Shown here: one piece after another, positions 47,238 through 58,200 of the stretch | How the letters are laid out: every line of letters starts with the position of its first letter | Numbering within the stretch: position 1 is the stretch's first letter | NCBI GenBank assembly: GCA_006503535.1 | Contig: QYRS01000012.1 | Span: forward strand, 496,001 to 560,000 | Direction: 5' to 3' | Origin: Arthrinium phaeospermum | Taxonomy: Eukaryota > Ascomycota > Sordariomycetes > Amphisphaeriales > Apiosporaceae | DNA: 64,000 bases | The notes under the pieces: generated by a model | Told to the model about the DNA's origin: nothing | Seen by the model: only the letters and a program-made list of their open reading frames with translations | Databases searched by the model: none | Made by a program: the position numbers and the translations under genes

Positions 47238-47923
47238 TTGGGTTTCTTCTCTCTTGCTCTTTCTGTTGGTCTTCCTTCTGCTGTATAACCCCCCTTTTCT
47301 TTATTTAGTCGCCCTTATGCGTGAGAGTTCTGGTCTACGCGGTCTTTGAGCACAGAGTGGGTGCATTTGTTGACAACGGCAATTGTATTAGATTACCGAG
47401 GCACTGCGACGATGATAGCTTGGCAAATACGGTAAGCCGACTCTACCCAGGTATTCACTAAATAGAAGAGTTATAGTATAGAAGAAACCAATCCCTCTAT
47501 ATAATGATTCAGTCGGATGCTGCGCCGCAAGAGGGGCGAGCTGACGCCATTTAACGAGGACTGTATTGCTCCCACTGCACGTGTTGACTGTGTTGCTAAT
47601 TGAATTCGGTCATCATACGACTGGGGGTTCGCAACATGCTTATCGCCCGATAACGGAGATACTAAAACCACATGAATCGCACACTTCACCAAGTCGCAAT
47701 GGTAATTGAGAAAAAAAAATCATCGCTATTTTGTAAAACACACTCCCACGCCGTGATGCCCGGCGGTGTCTTTTTGGATCCATAACCCGAAGATCCTCTA
47801 AAAGCTCCTTTTTGGGAATCCTGAATATAAGTACAAAAGCTTTCTTTCCCGGGGGATATTATTTTAGCCCATTTTTTAAAGTACCGTCACCGTCATGTCT
47901 CCATACGTAAATGCCAAGGTCCC
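47238..47923. other. Intergenic region between the dehydratase and ILV5
   Basis: It holds the promoter of the dehydratase gene (next to 47237) and the 3' flank of ILV5. An A-rich run occurs at 47710-47720. No gene is visible. Confidence 0.45.
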
Positions 47924-49373
47924 TTATTTCTGGTTCTCGGGGCGCAGAGATCTGTGAGGTATAAGTCAGCATGTTGTGTCTTGTGTAGATGTTAGACGGG
48001 AATGGATGTAAAGTCTTACCGGACAGCCTTGCCGGCCTTCCAGATCTCCATGTTGCGGATCTCCTCCATCTCAGCCTCGAACTTCTGGCGGTAGTCCTTC
48101 TGGCTGTTGTACTCGAGGGATCGCTTGGTCTCGGTGCCGTCGTGGACAGCGTCGTAGAGCTGGTTGAAGACGGGCTTCAGGGCAGACTTGAAGCGGGGAG
48201 TCCAGTCAATGGCACCACGGCGGGCGGTGGTGGAGCAGGCCTCGTACATCCAGTCCATGCCGTTGGCACCGATGAGGGGGTACAAGCTCTGGGTAGCCTC
48301 CTCGACGGTCTCGTTGAAGGCCTCGCTGGGGCTGTGGCCACGCTCACGGAGGACCTCGTACTGGGCGAGGAACATACCGTGGATACCACCCATCAGGCAG
48401 CCACGCTCACCGTAAAGGTCAGAGTAGACCTCCTTCTCGAAGGTGGTCTTGTAGAGGTAGCCGGAGCCGACGGCGACACCCATGGCGATGGCCTTCTCCT
48501 CGGCCTTGCCAGTGACGTCCTGGTAGACGGCGAAGGAGGAGTTGATACCACGGCCTCACGGAAGAGGGATCGGACGGTGCGGCCGGAACCCTTGGGGGCG
48601 ACGAGGATGACATCAACGTCCTTGGGGACATCGACGTTGGTGACGTCCTTGAAGACGGGGGAGAAGCCGTGGGAGAAGTAGAGGGTCTTGCCCTTGGTGA
48701 TCTGGGGCTTGATGGCGGGCCAGGTCTCGGACTGGGCGGCGTCACTGAGGAGGTTCATGACGATGGAACCCTTGGTGATGGCCTCGTCGACCTCGAACAG
48801 GTTCTTGCCGGGACCCAGCCGTCTTGTACAGCATCCTTCCAGGACTGACCGTTCTTTCGGACACCGACGATGACGTTCAGACCGTTGTCGCGGAGGTTGA
48901 GACCCTGGCCGTGACCCTGCGAGCCGTAGCCGATGAGGGCGAGGGTGTCGTTCTTGAAGAACTCCTGCAGCGGGTGTTAGCCATTGGTCTTGTCACGCAG
49001 CTCTACGAGCATTACAAAGCCATTCGGAAGGCATTGGGCAAAGCAGGATTAACTTACCAAGAGCTTCTCCTTGGGCCAGTCGGCACGCTCTGTGTGACGT
49101 TTTTGTTAGCTCATCGAAACTGAGGTAAAATTTGCGGATCGTGCCCACAATGCGGGGGAGCTTACCGTAGACGTCCTCCTTGACGCCAGCGAAGTCGATG
49201 GTCTTGACACCACGAGTCTGCTGAGCAGCAGGGCCGGCTACAGCAGGGCGAGCCTTGACGGCCGAAGCTCTAACGGCACCAGCGGCAGCCACGAAAGTGC
49301 GGCGCTGGATGGCGGGCGAGGCCAATTGGCGGGCCAGAGGCGTGAGGGCCTTGGTGAAGCTTCTGGAGGCCAT
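47924..49373 (-). CDS. ILV5: Mitochondrial ketol-acid reductoisomerase (ILV5), two frame breaks
   Basis: This enzyme makes dihydroxy acids from acetolactate or acetohydroxybutyrate with NADPH, in valine and isoleucine synthesis, in the mitochondrial matrix. Four exons: 49166-49373, 49058-49089, 48020-48964 and 47924-47951. Exon 1 encodes a presequence ([28 protein letters not shown]) and [18 protein letters not shown]; exon 2 is only 32 nt ([11 protein letters not shown]). Exon 3 begins [20 protein letters not shown] with the Rossmann nucleotide loop, and includes [30 protein letters not shown] and [19 protein letters not shown]. The last exon gives RSLRPENQK and the stop. Two single bases are missing, near 48555 (GAGGGCCGT expected, one G short) and near 48815 (one C short); with them the total is 1215 nt or 404 residues, normal for the fungal enzyme. 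Confidence 0.93.
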
Positions 49374-50531
49374 TGTGAAGAGGGGGTAGAGAAGAACTGA
49401 GGGGAGAGTCTCGTTTCTTGCTTCTAGAGAAGGTTAGGGAATGGGAAGGTAGAGAAAATCAAAATTCAAGGTTTCCCACGGGATTTAATTATTGGGAGGT
49501 GAAGCAAGGTCGAGGAGAGCTGCAGCGCTTTCGCAACTTACAATTTTTCTGGAGACGCGGGCTAGTAGGGCACTTGACAGCGATTTCGGCGACAGCTGGG
49601 TGAAAGAGTGGGGGCCGTCGCTGGGTCGGTCGCCTTCCTGGGGTACAGCAAGGGCCAATAGGGGCAATTCCAATTGGCCGGGGGTGGCTCTGCGCATGCT
49701 CGAATCACTGGGATGCACTGGCAAACAAGCCAAAGTCACCGCTATCGTCTCCATACAAAACCCAGTCAGCTACTCCATCATACCTCGCATCTTCGAGTTG
49801 GACCCCTGCCCACTAGAAATTGCGACATGGGCGGCATGCTTGCTTCTTGGGAACGGTTATCGGAGGGCCCAGGCATCTCCCGTGCATCTGGTTTCCAACG
49901 TGGGAGCGAGTGACTCTTTCACGGAGGCCTGGATTCGGAGCTGGAGGGCCAGGGTCCATTTATTCATCCACACATGCCTGCCGAATCGGCGGGACAAGAT
50001 ATAGGATGACGACGTTTGCTTGCAGCCATGGCAAATGGGCAGCCAATATCACTATCTCGTCCAATAGGTACCATTGGAAACGTATCGAGGTCAACCCCAT
50101 TTGCGGTGGCGGCTGCTGTTGCCACGGCGTAAATCAAAAGCACCGTCGCTATGGAACAACACATGTGTTGCTTAGAAGCATTTATATTCTGCCATCCTGT
50201 GTCTATAGTGCTGCCCTCATGCTATGCTCAGAAACAGCCCGGATCAAATGAATCGGGAAAAGCATCAAATCTTGTAGGAGCCTCCCACGACTCCAAACCC
50301 CCTGGCTTCCCAAAATGAAAAAGCAAATGCCGCTAAATAGGAACGCCTCGTGCGGGAATAGATGCCCCCCGACCGAGGACCGACTCAACACAACCTCCAT
50401 CCGCAGCAGAATAACTCCCACGGGCTGCAAAGCAAAGTGAATTGCGTCGCTGGCTCTGTTCGAGAGGGAGTACTCGGTTTCGGTGGAAGGAGGGGGAACA
50501 ATTCCGTCGGCGAGGCGGTGTCCGGTTCGCT
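49374..50531. other. Promoter side of ILV5 and 3' flank of UBC12
   Basis: About 1.16 kb with no supported gene. The first 150 bases upstream of ILV5 are its likely leader (minus-strand reading is C- and T-rich). Remaining sequence shows no repeat or coding signal; a 170-codon open frame (49492-50004, plus) lacks motifs. Confidence 0.4.
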
Positions 50532-51235
50532 CTACTTAAGGAGCACCCTGTCGTATTGTACACCGCGTATAGAGCCACCTGCCATGGAGTTCTTGACGTT
50601 CCGCCGGAAGTTGTCGCGGCTCTGGCGCAGGTCGTCGGCAGCTTCCTTGTTCAACGGGTCCGAGGCGTTAGGCTCTAGGAAGAGGAACTGCAGGCCGACA
50701 ATAACGGCGTTCAGATTGAGGACGGGCTTCCAGTCCTCCCGAAGAATGTTCAGGCAGACCTTGCCCTCCAAATCAATGTTGGGGTGGTAAATCTTCTGCT
50801 GGCAGCGCACCTTGGGTGGCTCGTGTGGGTAGCTTGCGCTCATGTTGAAAGAAAAGGTGAATTTGCCGCCCGTGTACTGGCCCTCGTCGGGCGTGATGGT
50901 GAGGATGAACTCGAGAATGTTGTCGGGGTCCGGGAATTCCGTCGTCATGGTAGAGCCTAGCGAGAGCTCGTTAAGATCTGGAGAGAGAGCGCAGTGTCAG
51001 TTCAGGTAGCAAGGCCAAGTGGAGTCAAGTCCTGTTTGCTTGTCGCATCATACATACCCTTTTGAACTCGCAGTTGGGCGGCGGTGACTTTCTTCTTCTT
51101 GCCTCCGGCAGCAGCTTCATCGTTATCCTTCTTTTGCTGCTCCTTTTTCTGTAGCCGGTGTCAGTCTCTGCGTTTTCCCTTCCCAAGGGGATATGTGCAA
51201 GGCGGGGGGCATACCATAGACCATATTTTTAACAT
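50532..51235 (-). CDS. UBC12: NEDD8-conjugating enzyme UBC12
   Basis: An E2 enzyme that transfers the ubiquitin-like NEDD8/Rub1 to cullins. Three exons: 51215-51235 (MLKIWSM), 51058-51148 and 50532-50977, total 558 nt or 185 residues. Introns are 51149-51214 (gtatgc, ctacag) and 50978-51057 (gtatgt, ctccag). The short N-terminal MLKIWSMKKEQQKK is the E1-docking extension typical of UBC12. The core carries DLNELSLGSTMTTEFPDPDN, YPHEPPKVRCQQKIYHPNID, then GKVCLNILREDWKPVL, with the catalytic cysteine at residue 112. The C-terminus, around EAADDLRQSRDNFRRNVKNS, is that of a standard E2. No frame break. ILV5 lies downstream on the same strand, with its start 1.16 kb past this stop. Confidence 0.95.
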
Positions 51236-52314
51236 GATGGCGGTTTTAACGGTGAGGATGTCTGGAGGTGACGAACTCTCGGCGATACCGTCGGAAAGAA
51301 AGGAAGGAGGGCAACAGACGATCTAAATCAGTGATCTAAGCCTCGGGGTACAAAATTTGCCAAAAAGTAACAGTCCTTGGCCCGAGCCGTCTGGGGGTGG
51401 GAAAAAGAAGCAGAGTGAAGGCAAGCTTATATGATCGCGTGCGTGCGGTAGTACGTAAGGTAGTGATGATGGAGATTGACCGGTGGAGGGGAATCCGATA
51501 AGTTTACCTAGAAAATGGTTAGGCAGAGCCTTGCCTTCAGGCGGTACCACAAATGGAGGGGCGCTCAGCCTTAGGTAATAAACCACCATTAGCCATTAGC
51601 ACGTCAATGCTTCATTTGATCTCGGTTGGTTCCTGCCTAAACAGCCTCGTCAAGCTTACCTAAACTAGCAATTGGCAATTGGTCCCTGAAGACACCATAG
51701 TTTAGGTCGCAGTATCACAAAAGGAAAAGGAAATCACTGACTGAATGCATCGCTAGTTTGCCGTTAACGCGACTAATCTGCCAATGGTAAGACACTTGAG
51801 TCGACACCCAAGTCATTCCCAAACTGTGTTAGGCACAAGCCCGTTCGTTTTGTGACCCGGGTTCTCAGCAGATAGAAGAGCCAGATAACTGGTAACGAAA
51901 GCAACGTATAGCCAAAATCACCAATAAGTAATCAATGAAGTCTCAAACAGTTCAGGCTTCTAGAGCGGGTAGGACTTTAGACAAATCAATTCATCTGTCA
52001 GTTACATGAATTATACAACGCCTAGAGCTATGTGGGTTTTATCTCATTATACCAGTATCTAGAAAAGAGAACATCAAAACGCCCTGATTAATAGCATTCG
52101 TTTCGACAGCCAATCCGGCCTTTTTAGTAGAGCTTGCTCCAACGTGATCATTGGGGGTGACCCCCTTTCCAAACTTCTTCATCTTCTTTTCCCTCCGTTC
52201 TTTGCGGAGAATCATAGCTGACGCCGTGCCCAAATACAAGAAATCCTGTATACGAGTCGATCCGGGCGGGCCTTGCAGGGCCCGCCCAAACCTTCTCGCG
52301 GTACACAGCCTCGT
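51236..52314. promoter_or_regulatory. Promoter side of UBC12 and 3' flank of the chitin synthase
   Basis: 1.08 kb with no gene visible. The part next to 51236 should include the UBC12 promoter; the part next to 52315 is chitin synthase 3' UTR. Sequence is moderately AT-rich (51600-52100) and shows no repeat. Confidence 0.4.
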
Positions 52315-55233
52315 TTACCGCCTGGAGAAGCAGCACATGAGACCAGTCTTACCCAAGAACCAGACACAGCCGATGAAACGCACAACGGCCAGAATGGCGG
52401 TGGAGATAAGGAGGAACTGGAAGAATGCTGCCGTTCGCTTGGTGGTAGTGCCCTGTAGAATGTTAATATGAAATTCAAGAGATTCCAGAATAGATTGTTA
52501 CTTACTCCGATTCCGAAGGTGTTGAAGCTGTTGCTCGTCAAGACCACAATAAGGAATGCGTTGGAGAACAGCCATGCCAGGACCAGAGAGGTTCTGAAGG
52601 CCTTGTAGGAATCATCGATATCGCTACCCTCGTCCTCTTCGACCTCAATGAAAGGTGCCAGGGCACGCTTGACGGTGGCCTCGAACTGGCTGTCAATATC
52701 CTCTTGGGGTCTATCGACTTCTTCGATGGCAGCTTCGTCCTTGTCCGTTTTGACCACTTGAGCTGACGGAAGTGAATCCGCCTTGTCTGAACCCTTGGTA
52801 CCCCAAGAAACATCGTGCCAGTTGTTGAACGCGTACACCATAAGAATGTTGATGTAAGTCGACATGAGCACCATGTAAGCCGGGAAAGAGTGGAACATGT
52901 GCCAAGGATCGAGATACATGAACGAGGCCACAAAGTACAGACCGAATGTAGCAAACAAGGCGAGCAGGATAATGGCCACCTGGGACTGACCGGTCAAGAG
53001 CTGTTTCAAATCATCTTCAAAGTTGACCTGCGAGTTGCTGAAAGCGTTGACAACAAGGTAACCGGACAAGATGAGGATGTAGAGCTGGACGAAACCGAAG
53101 AGGGCGAAAGACGAGATGTATTGCCACTTGGAACCCTTAGGACGGTTACCCAGCGCCAGCACAAACTGCATGATGACGAAAGCCAGGTACAGGTACTGCA
53201 GGATCATGTTGATGATAGGGGTAGCGCGGTCACCAAATGGCCAACCGTGATGCAGTTGACTGGAGGGACCTCCTGCGGTAGTACCGACGAGATCCATGAT
53301 GACAGTGGTGGTAAGGTAGTAGGAGGCCAGAGAGAACCAGGTGAAGGCGACTTGAGCAATGTTGTAGAGAAGTTGGACGTGGAAGAAGAACATGCGAACG
53401 ATGTTGTGGCCACTCTTGTACATACGACCGAAATGCATCAGCGAGTACAAACTGGCGGCGAACGAACCGTTGAGCCATCGTCGACGCTGACTGATGAATT
53501 CAGGAGCTCCTTCAGGCACATCAGTCTCACCCTTGGCGGCCTTGATGTAAGTCAAATGCCATTTGGAACCGGCCTTGGCGACCAGCTCGAAACAGAGGAT
53601 ACGATCCTCAGCCAAGAACATGTTCTTCTTGAAAATGTTCATGCCGTCGATACCCTTCTTACCAAGAATCTTGGAAAGGGTGTGGTCACCGTGGAAGTAC
53701 TGCTCCAGCGGTCGTCCCATAATGGCACGGAATCGGTAAGCCGAGAAAGCACCAGGCAACACACTAACGTATCCGAAAGAGCTTTCCAGGGGCTTGTCCA
53801 GAATGTTGGAGATCTTGTACTCGAAGTTCTGGACGGCCACGAGCGGGTTCATCAGCTTCTTGCCGCCCTTACCTGAAAGTCCACGTTGGTTAGTAACGAG
53901 TCAACCGAAGGCGAGTAGTGGTTTCTAAGAGTGCTTACCCAGCATAGCGTGAATTTCACCACAAGCACCACCAAGATCCTTGTCGTTGTAGAAACCCTCC
54001 CAAAGCGCAAGCAGAGACTTGGTGCCGGGCTTGGTACCGGCATCAAGCAGAATACAGACTTCGGGGTTCAGGATGCGGCCAAAGGCGTTGAACAGCCAGC
54101 GATGCGAGTTGATCTTCTTGGTGTTCTTCTGCTTCAAACAGAAGATCATCTGGACCGGCGGCAGTGTCTGCGGGCTATCGTCCACGGGTCGGATAAGCTG
54201 CTGGTTGGGCGTAACCGAGAGCTGTGTGGTGTACTCGAAGACGTGGGCCACGGTTTCCTTGCCGTTGACATCCTTCTTGACCACACCATCTTGGTAGACA
54301 CCAATAGTAGCCAAAACATCGAGGGTGTCCTTGTCGGCCTTGTCGATACCGTCGAAAACTATACACACGACAATCTTCTGCCAGGCGGGACCGCCCTTGT
54401 TCCAGAAAGTCGACTTCTTCAGGTTGACAATGTCGCGAATGTTTTGCATAACACCGTGCATTGTTCGCGCAAACAAAACTTTGTCTTCGTTGTAGTAAGT
54501 AACAGCAATGAGCAACTCGGTATGTCTGTTATACATTCGCGGGCGCAGATCGTAACCGTTCTTGAGGGTGAAGTCGTTGGGGTCGCAAGTGGCGGCGGTG
54601 TATCGCATGTTGACGAACTCTCCGGTACCACCCTCGACGTCCCGGTATTTGGGTTGAACGGCATTGCGAATGGCACTAGGTACGGGGTAGTCGATGCTCA
54701 GGACGGAGCCCTGGACCAGCTTGACCCTTCTGGTCTTGGATCGTCCGAGGCCGCCGCCGCCGCCGCCACCACCACCGCCGGGTTGCTGGCGGCGTACCCA
54801 AGCGTCATCGCCGTTTACGGTTGATGCGGGCCTGCCGTAGCCGTAGCCGGTGTCTTCGAGCTGCTGCCCCTGTCCAGCGTACTCGGTGTTGTAGACCGGT
54901 GGTTGCGGGGTGGTGGTGGCTCCAGGGGCGTAGGACTCGGTGAGACTGTAGGCTGAGACCGGGCGGACCGGGGGAGTGCCAGCACCTAGACGATCTTGAT
55001 CATATTGGTAAGGGGCATTGCTGCCAAGCAGATGCCGCTGGGTCTCATCATCATCTGCTTCCTGGGGAGGGATGTGATACTATAAGCCGAGAATAGATTC
55101 CCGTTAGCCTCGTGCTTCACGAAATCCACGTCCTACACAAACCCGGGTCTTTTGGGGGGCTTACCGAGTTGTTGGCAGGCATGTCCTGCAGATTGTGACC
55201 CTCATACTCGTTTGGATGGCCATTGTACGCCAT
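52315..55233 (-). CDS. Chitin synthase, probably class III
   Basis: A membrane glycosyltransferase polymerising UDP-GlcNAc into chitin. Four exons: 55165-55233, 53939-55079, 52506-53872 and 52315-52452, total 2715 nt or 904 residues, normal for classes I-III. Introns are 55080-55164, 53873-53938 and 52453-52505. The N-terminus ([20 protein letters not shown]) is disordered and includes a run of ten Gly before RSKTRRVKL. The catalytic region contains the [17 protein letters not shown] segment, [37 protein letters not shown] and the signature QRRRW at about residue 535, followed by [15 protein letters not shown]. Helices follow from about residue 565; the C-terminus is membrane-spanning and ends [12 protein letters not shown]. 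The [14 protein letters not shown] region and the short N-terminus favour class III, from memory of the family. All frames and splice sites are intact. Confidence 0.92.
54748..54779 (-). repeat. Gly codon run (GGC/GGT)n in the chitin synthase
   Basis: Ten glycine codons lie together in exon 2, encoded by ccg/cca triplets on the plus strand. Such a run is likely to vary in length among strains and lies in a disordered segment, outside the catalytic domain. Confidence 0.85.
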
Positions 55234-58200
55234 GATGTCGATGGGAGTGCTGGCTCAGTGGCCTGAATCTGATTGGAAGTGTAGAGCAAGTAGAACGAGC
55301 GACAGGTTCTAGGGGTGTTGAGAATAGGCGTCACCGGAGCTTCAGAGCTTGGTCGACCCGGTGCTCAGACAACTTTCGGTTGCACGAAAAGGGCGAACGA
55401 GAGTTGAGAAGTAGAGACCAGGTTCTTGCGGGAAATTCGCAAAGAACAAAGGAGCTTTTTGCAGGCCTGGCAGCGATTGTAACCTGTTTGCAGAAGCAGC
55501 AGCAAAGGCTACCGATCAAGCAAGGGTTAATCAAAGAAGACAGGCGGGCAAGGCAGACAACAGGCGCTAGATGGGACGAAGGGACCCAAATGCAAATGCA
55601 ACAACAATGCACAAGGGGAGGATGGATGGTGATGGGCGGGAGGATGAAGCTTGACAAAAGTAAGGTTCGATGATGGGAATTACGATTTGTCGACCCGTGT
55701 GTCTCGTTCGGGTTCAGGAGAAGTGAAGAGACGGGCGTGCTTCGTATTTTTTTCAGGGTGGCCAGCACTTTTTGGGAGACTAACGGGGTACCCTCCTGCA
55801 GAATGGAACGGAGACCTCAGCTATGCTATGGGGTGAACAGGGCGCCTTGGTTTTTTGGAGCAGGGGGGGCAGGCTTTGGCGGGCAGGATTGAGGTGGACA
55901 AGAAACGGGAGAACAACAAACTGCCCACCGCCAAGTCGACCAGTTACGAGAGAATAGCCGAATCCTTACCTATTTTAATGCTCTGTTAGGACATGGGTCT
56001 CGTCAGCCTCTGCGCTGCCCTTTGCAATCAATCGCAACAGTAATGGGAAATCCCTAGCGATGCGTCCCGTCAGATCAGATCGGGGCGGGCGTCTTGTAGT
56101 AAACACTGATCCTCAGAGGGCTGGACTACTCCGTACACTCACTCCTTCGACACGCAGCAGCACCGCAGCAACACAACATGCGTTGGCTACGCGGCGCATC
56201 GCATGGATAGGAGAAGGGGGAGCTAAAACTTGCATACACGCATACACGCTGCGGTGCGGGCGGGGCCACAGTAGAATTGGCGGTCAGTAAGCACTGTCGG
56301 CGAGCCTCTGCAAGTACCCCCTCTCCCCCCTCCGACAGCCAAACAAGCCACCTCCGCCAGGGCTGTACCTGAGATCTCGCAATTGCCGTGGAAACCCACA
56401 CTGTGACCATGCACGTTGTCAGTTCCAGAACCCGTTCCCTGATAATTCCAATCACTTGGCCAAAAGGTTACCTCGAGACTGTGATTTAGAGTGTCCCTAC
56501 GTCAGCGCTGCCATCCCAAACCCGATCCCTCCCCATGGGCGCATGACCACATCACGGGTAGCAGAAGTGCCAAACCGGCTTGGGCAGGTCCTTGTGCCGG
56601 ATGTGCATCGTACGGGCCAGTTGCTGGGAATGGGAACATGTGCTCGAGACATACAGATCGCTACCGCGAACACGAGCGGCGAGTCAGAGTCAGGGTGTGG
56701 TGATTTTATTTCCTCTGCATAGTCGAGCTGTGTGTACTAATTGGCCCGTACATAAAAAGTCCAGGAGCTTGGTGCTTGGAGCCAGCCCAGGACGCGAATC
56801 CCTCCCCGATCAAGTGAGAAAATAGTGGCTACGTACACAGATGGCTGTACTCAACCCGACCCATCAGAACCCACCGGAAGTGAGATACAGCCACAATGTG
56901 CACCAAAGCAACAAGGCAAAAGAAGCAAGCTCGCAAGCTTTTTGCAAGCCAGCAATAATAACAGCAGCCGCCTAGCCGCATGATTTGTCCCAGCACGACT
57001 CTAGCCCAGCAACACTATTCCCCCTTTTCACTAGAGCAGCCCGAATGCGCCTGGCGACTGGCCTGGCTTCGCTTGCCACAGGCTGGCCTCCAAAGCTCAC
57101 TTTGACCCGTCAAGCCTTATTAAACCGGGAGCGGGCTAGCCTGAAACTTTAGATCTCACTCTAGACCGTTTTCTCTAGAGTATTCGGTGATCCTCGCTGT
57201 CCGGCCAGCTCTCCTCCTCCTTCCATGAGACACATCAATCTGCACTTCAATCTTATTCGATCGGTGTGAGGTTTGTCCTACTGTGAAACATAACGCTTAA
57301 AGGGGTTCTTCGCACACGTGTGTATGTCCCCGCAACGCTGCTTCCGGAGGGATGAGGGAGGAATTTGACGTTGGGGACGGCAATATGTGCCACATGCTGT
57401 GTGCTGTCCTGGACTGGCTGCCCTTCTAGAAGTCAGGGGCTAAATTAAAAATAGCAGCTCTAAAGAGAAAAGGACAGTCCTCGGTGGGGCTTGTGTTGAG
57501 GCGGTGCGCGGGTCCTGCCAGGTGTGTCGCCAACCTACTGTACCTGATCTGATTGATGCTGGAGTTCGTTCTCCTGCCGCCACCCCAAGTTTTATTTCGT
57601 ATTAGCAGATTTGTCCCATGTCGGACGGCGCCGAAAGGGAGTGGCCGATGCTAGCAGCCCGATCAGTGCCTCAAAGTTCTTAGTCGGCTCCTGATTAATG
57701 CCCATGCAAATGCAATTCAATGAAGGACGGACTTTTGTATTACTGTTGGGAGGGTCCTCTATACGATGGACTATTTCCAGTCCTCCCACGGCCCGCTGGT
57801 TCGCACAGTTAGGCAGCCATTTGAAAACCCAAGGGCACATTCATTGTCGGCCCGAGGCGCAGATACGGGTCAATGACCATCCTTCTCCTCTCTTCCCCCC
57901 TCTTTTTCACTGCGACGGCAGCAGTCACGATCGACTACTACTAGCTATTCCGATGTGAGCTGTCAAAAGTTTACATTGCCAGCTACTCAAGCATCGCCTC
58001 GTCAGCTATTCTACATTCTGTTGCCAGCGATTCGGCACGTCGTCAGCCATCATGTTGCCTTCCGCCATCCAGCTCGGAGTAAGCGGAAATCCGAGCACCT
58101 CCCAGAGCAAGGTCACGTGAGCACATCATTCGGTCTCCTTTGCCGGTAGTACTGTAAATCCTAACGTCTGATGGAGAAAATCATGGCATACCATCCCTTA

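Noticed and set aside
52815..54824. Plus-strand open frames of 353 and 297 codons across the chitin synthase
   Set aside because: They are antisense shadows of the strongly conserved chitin synthase exons.
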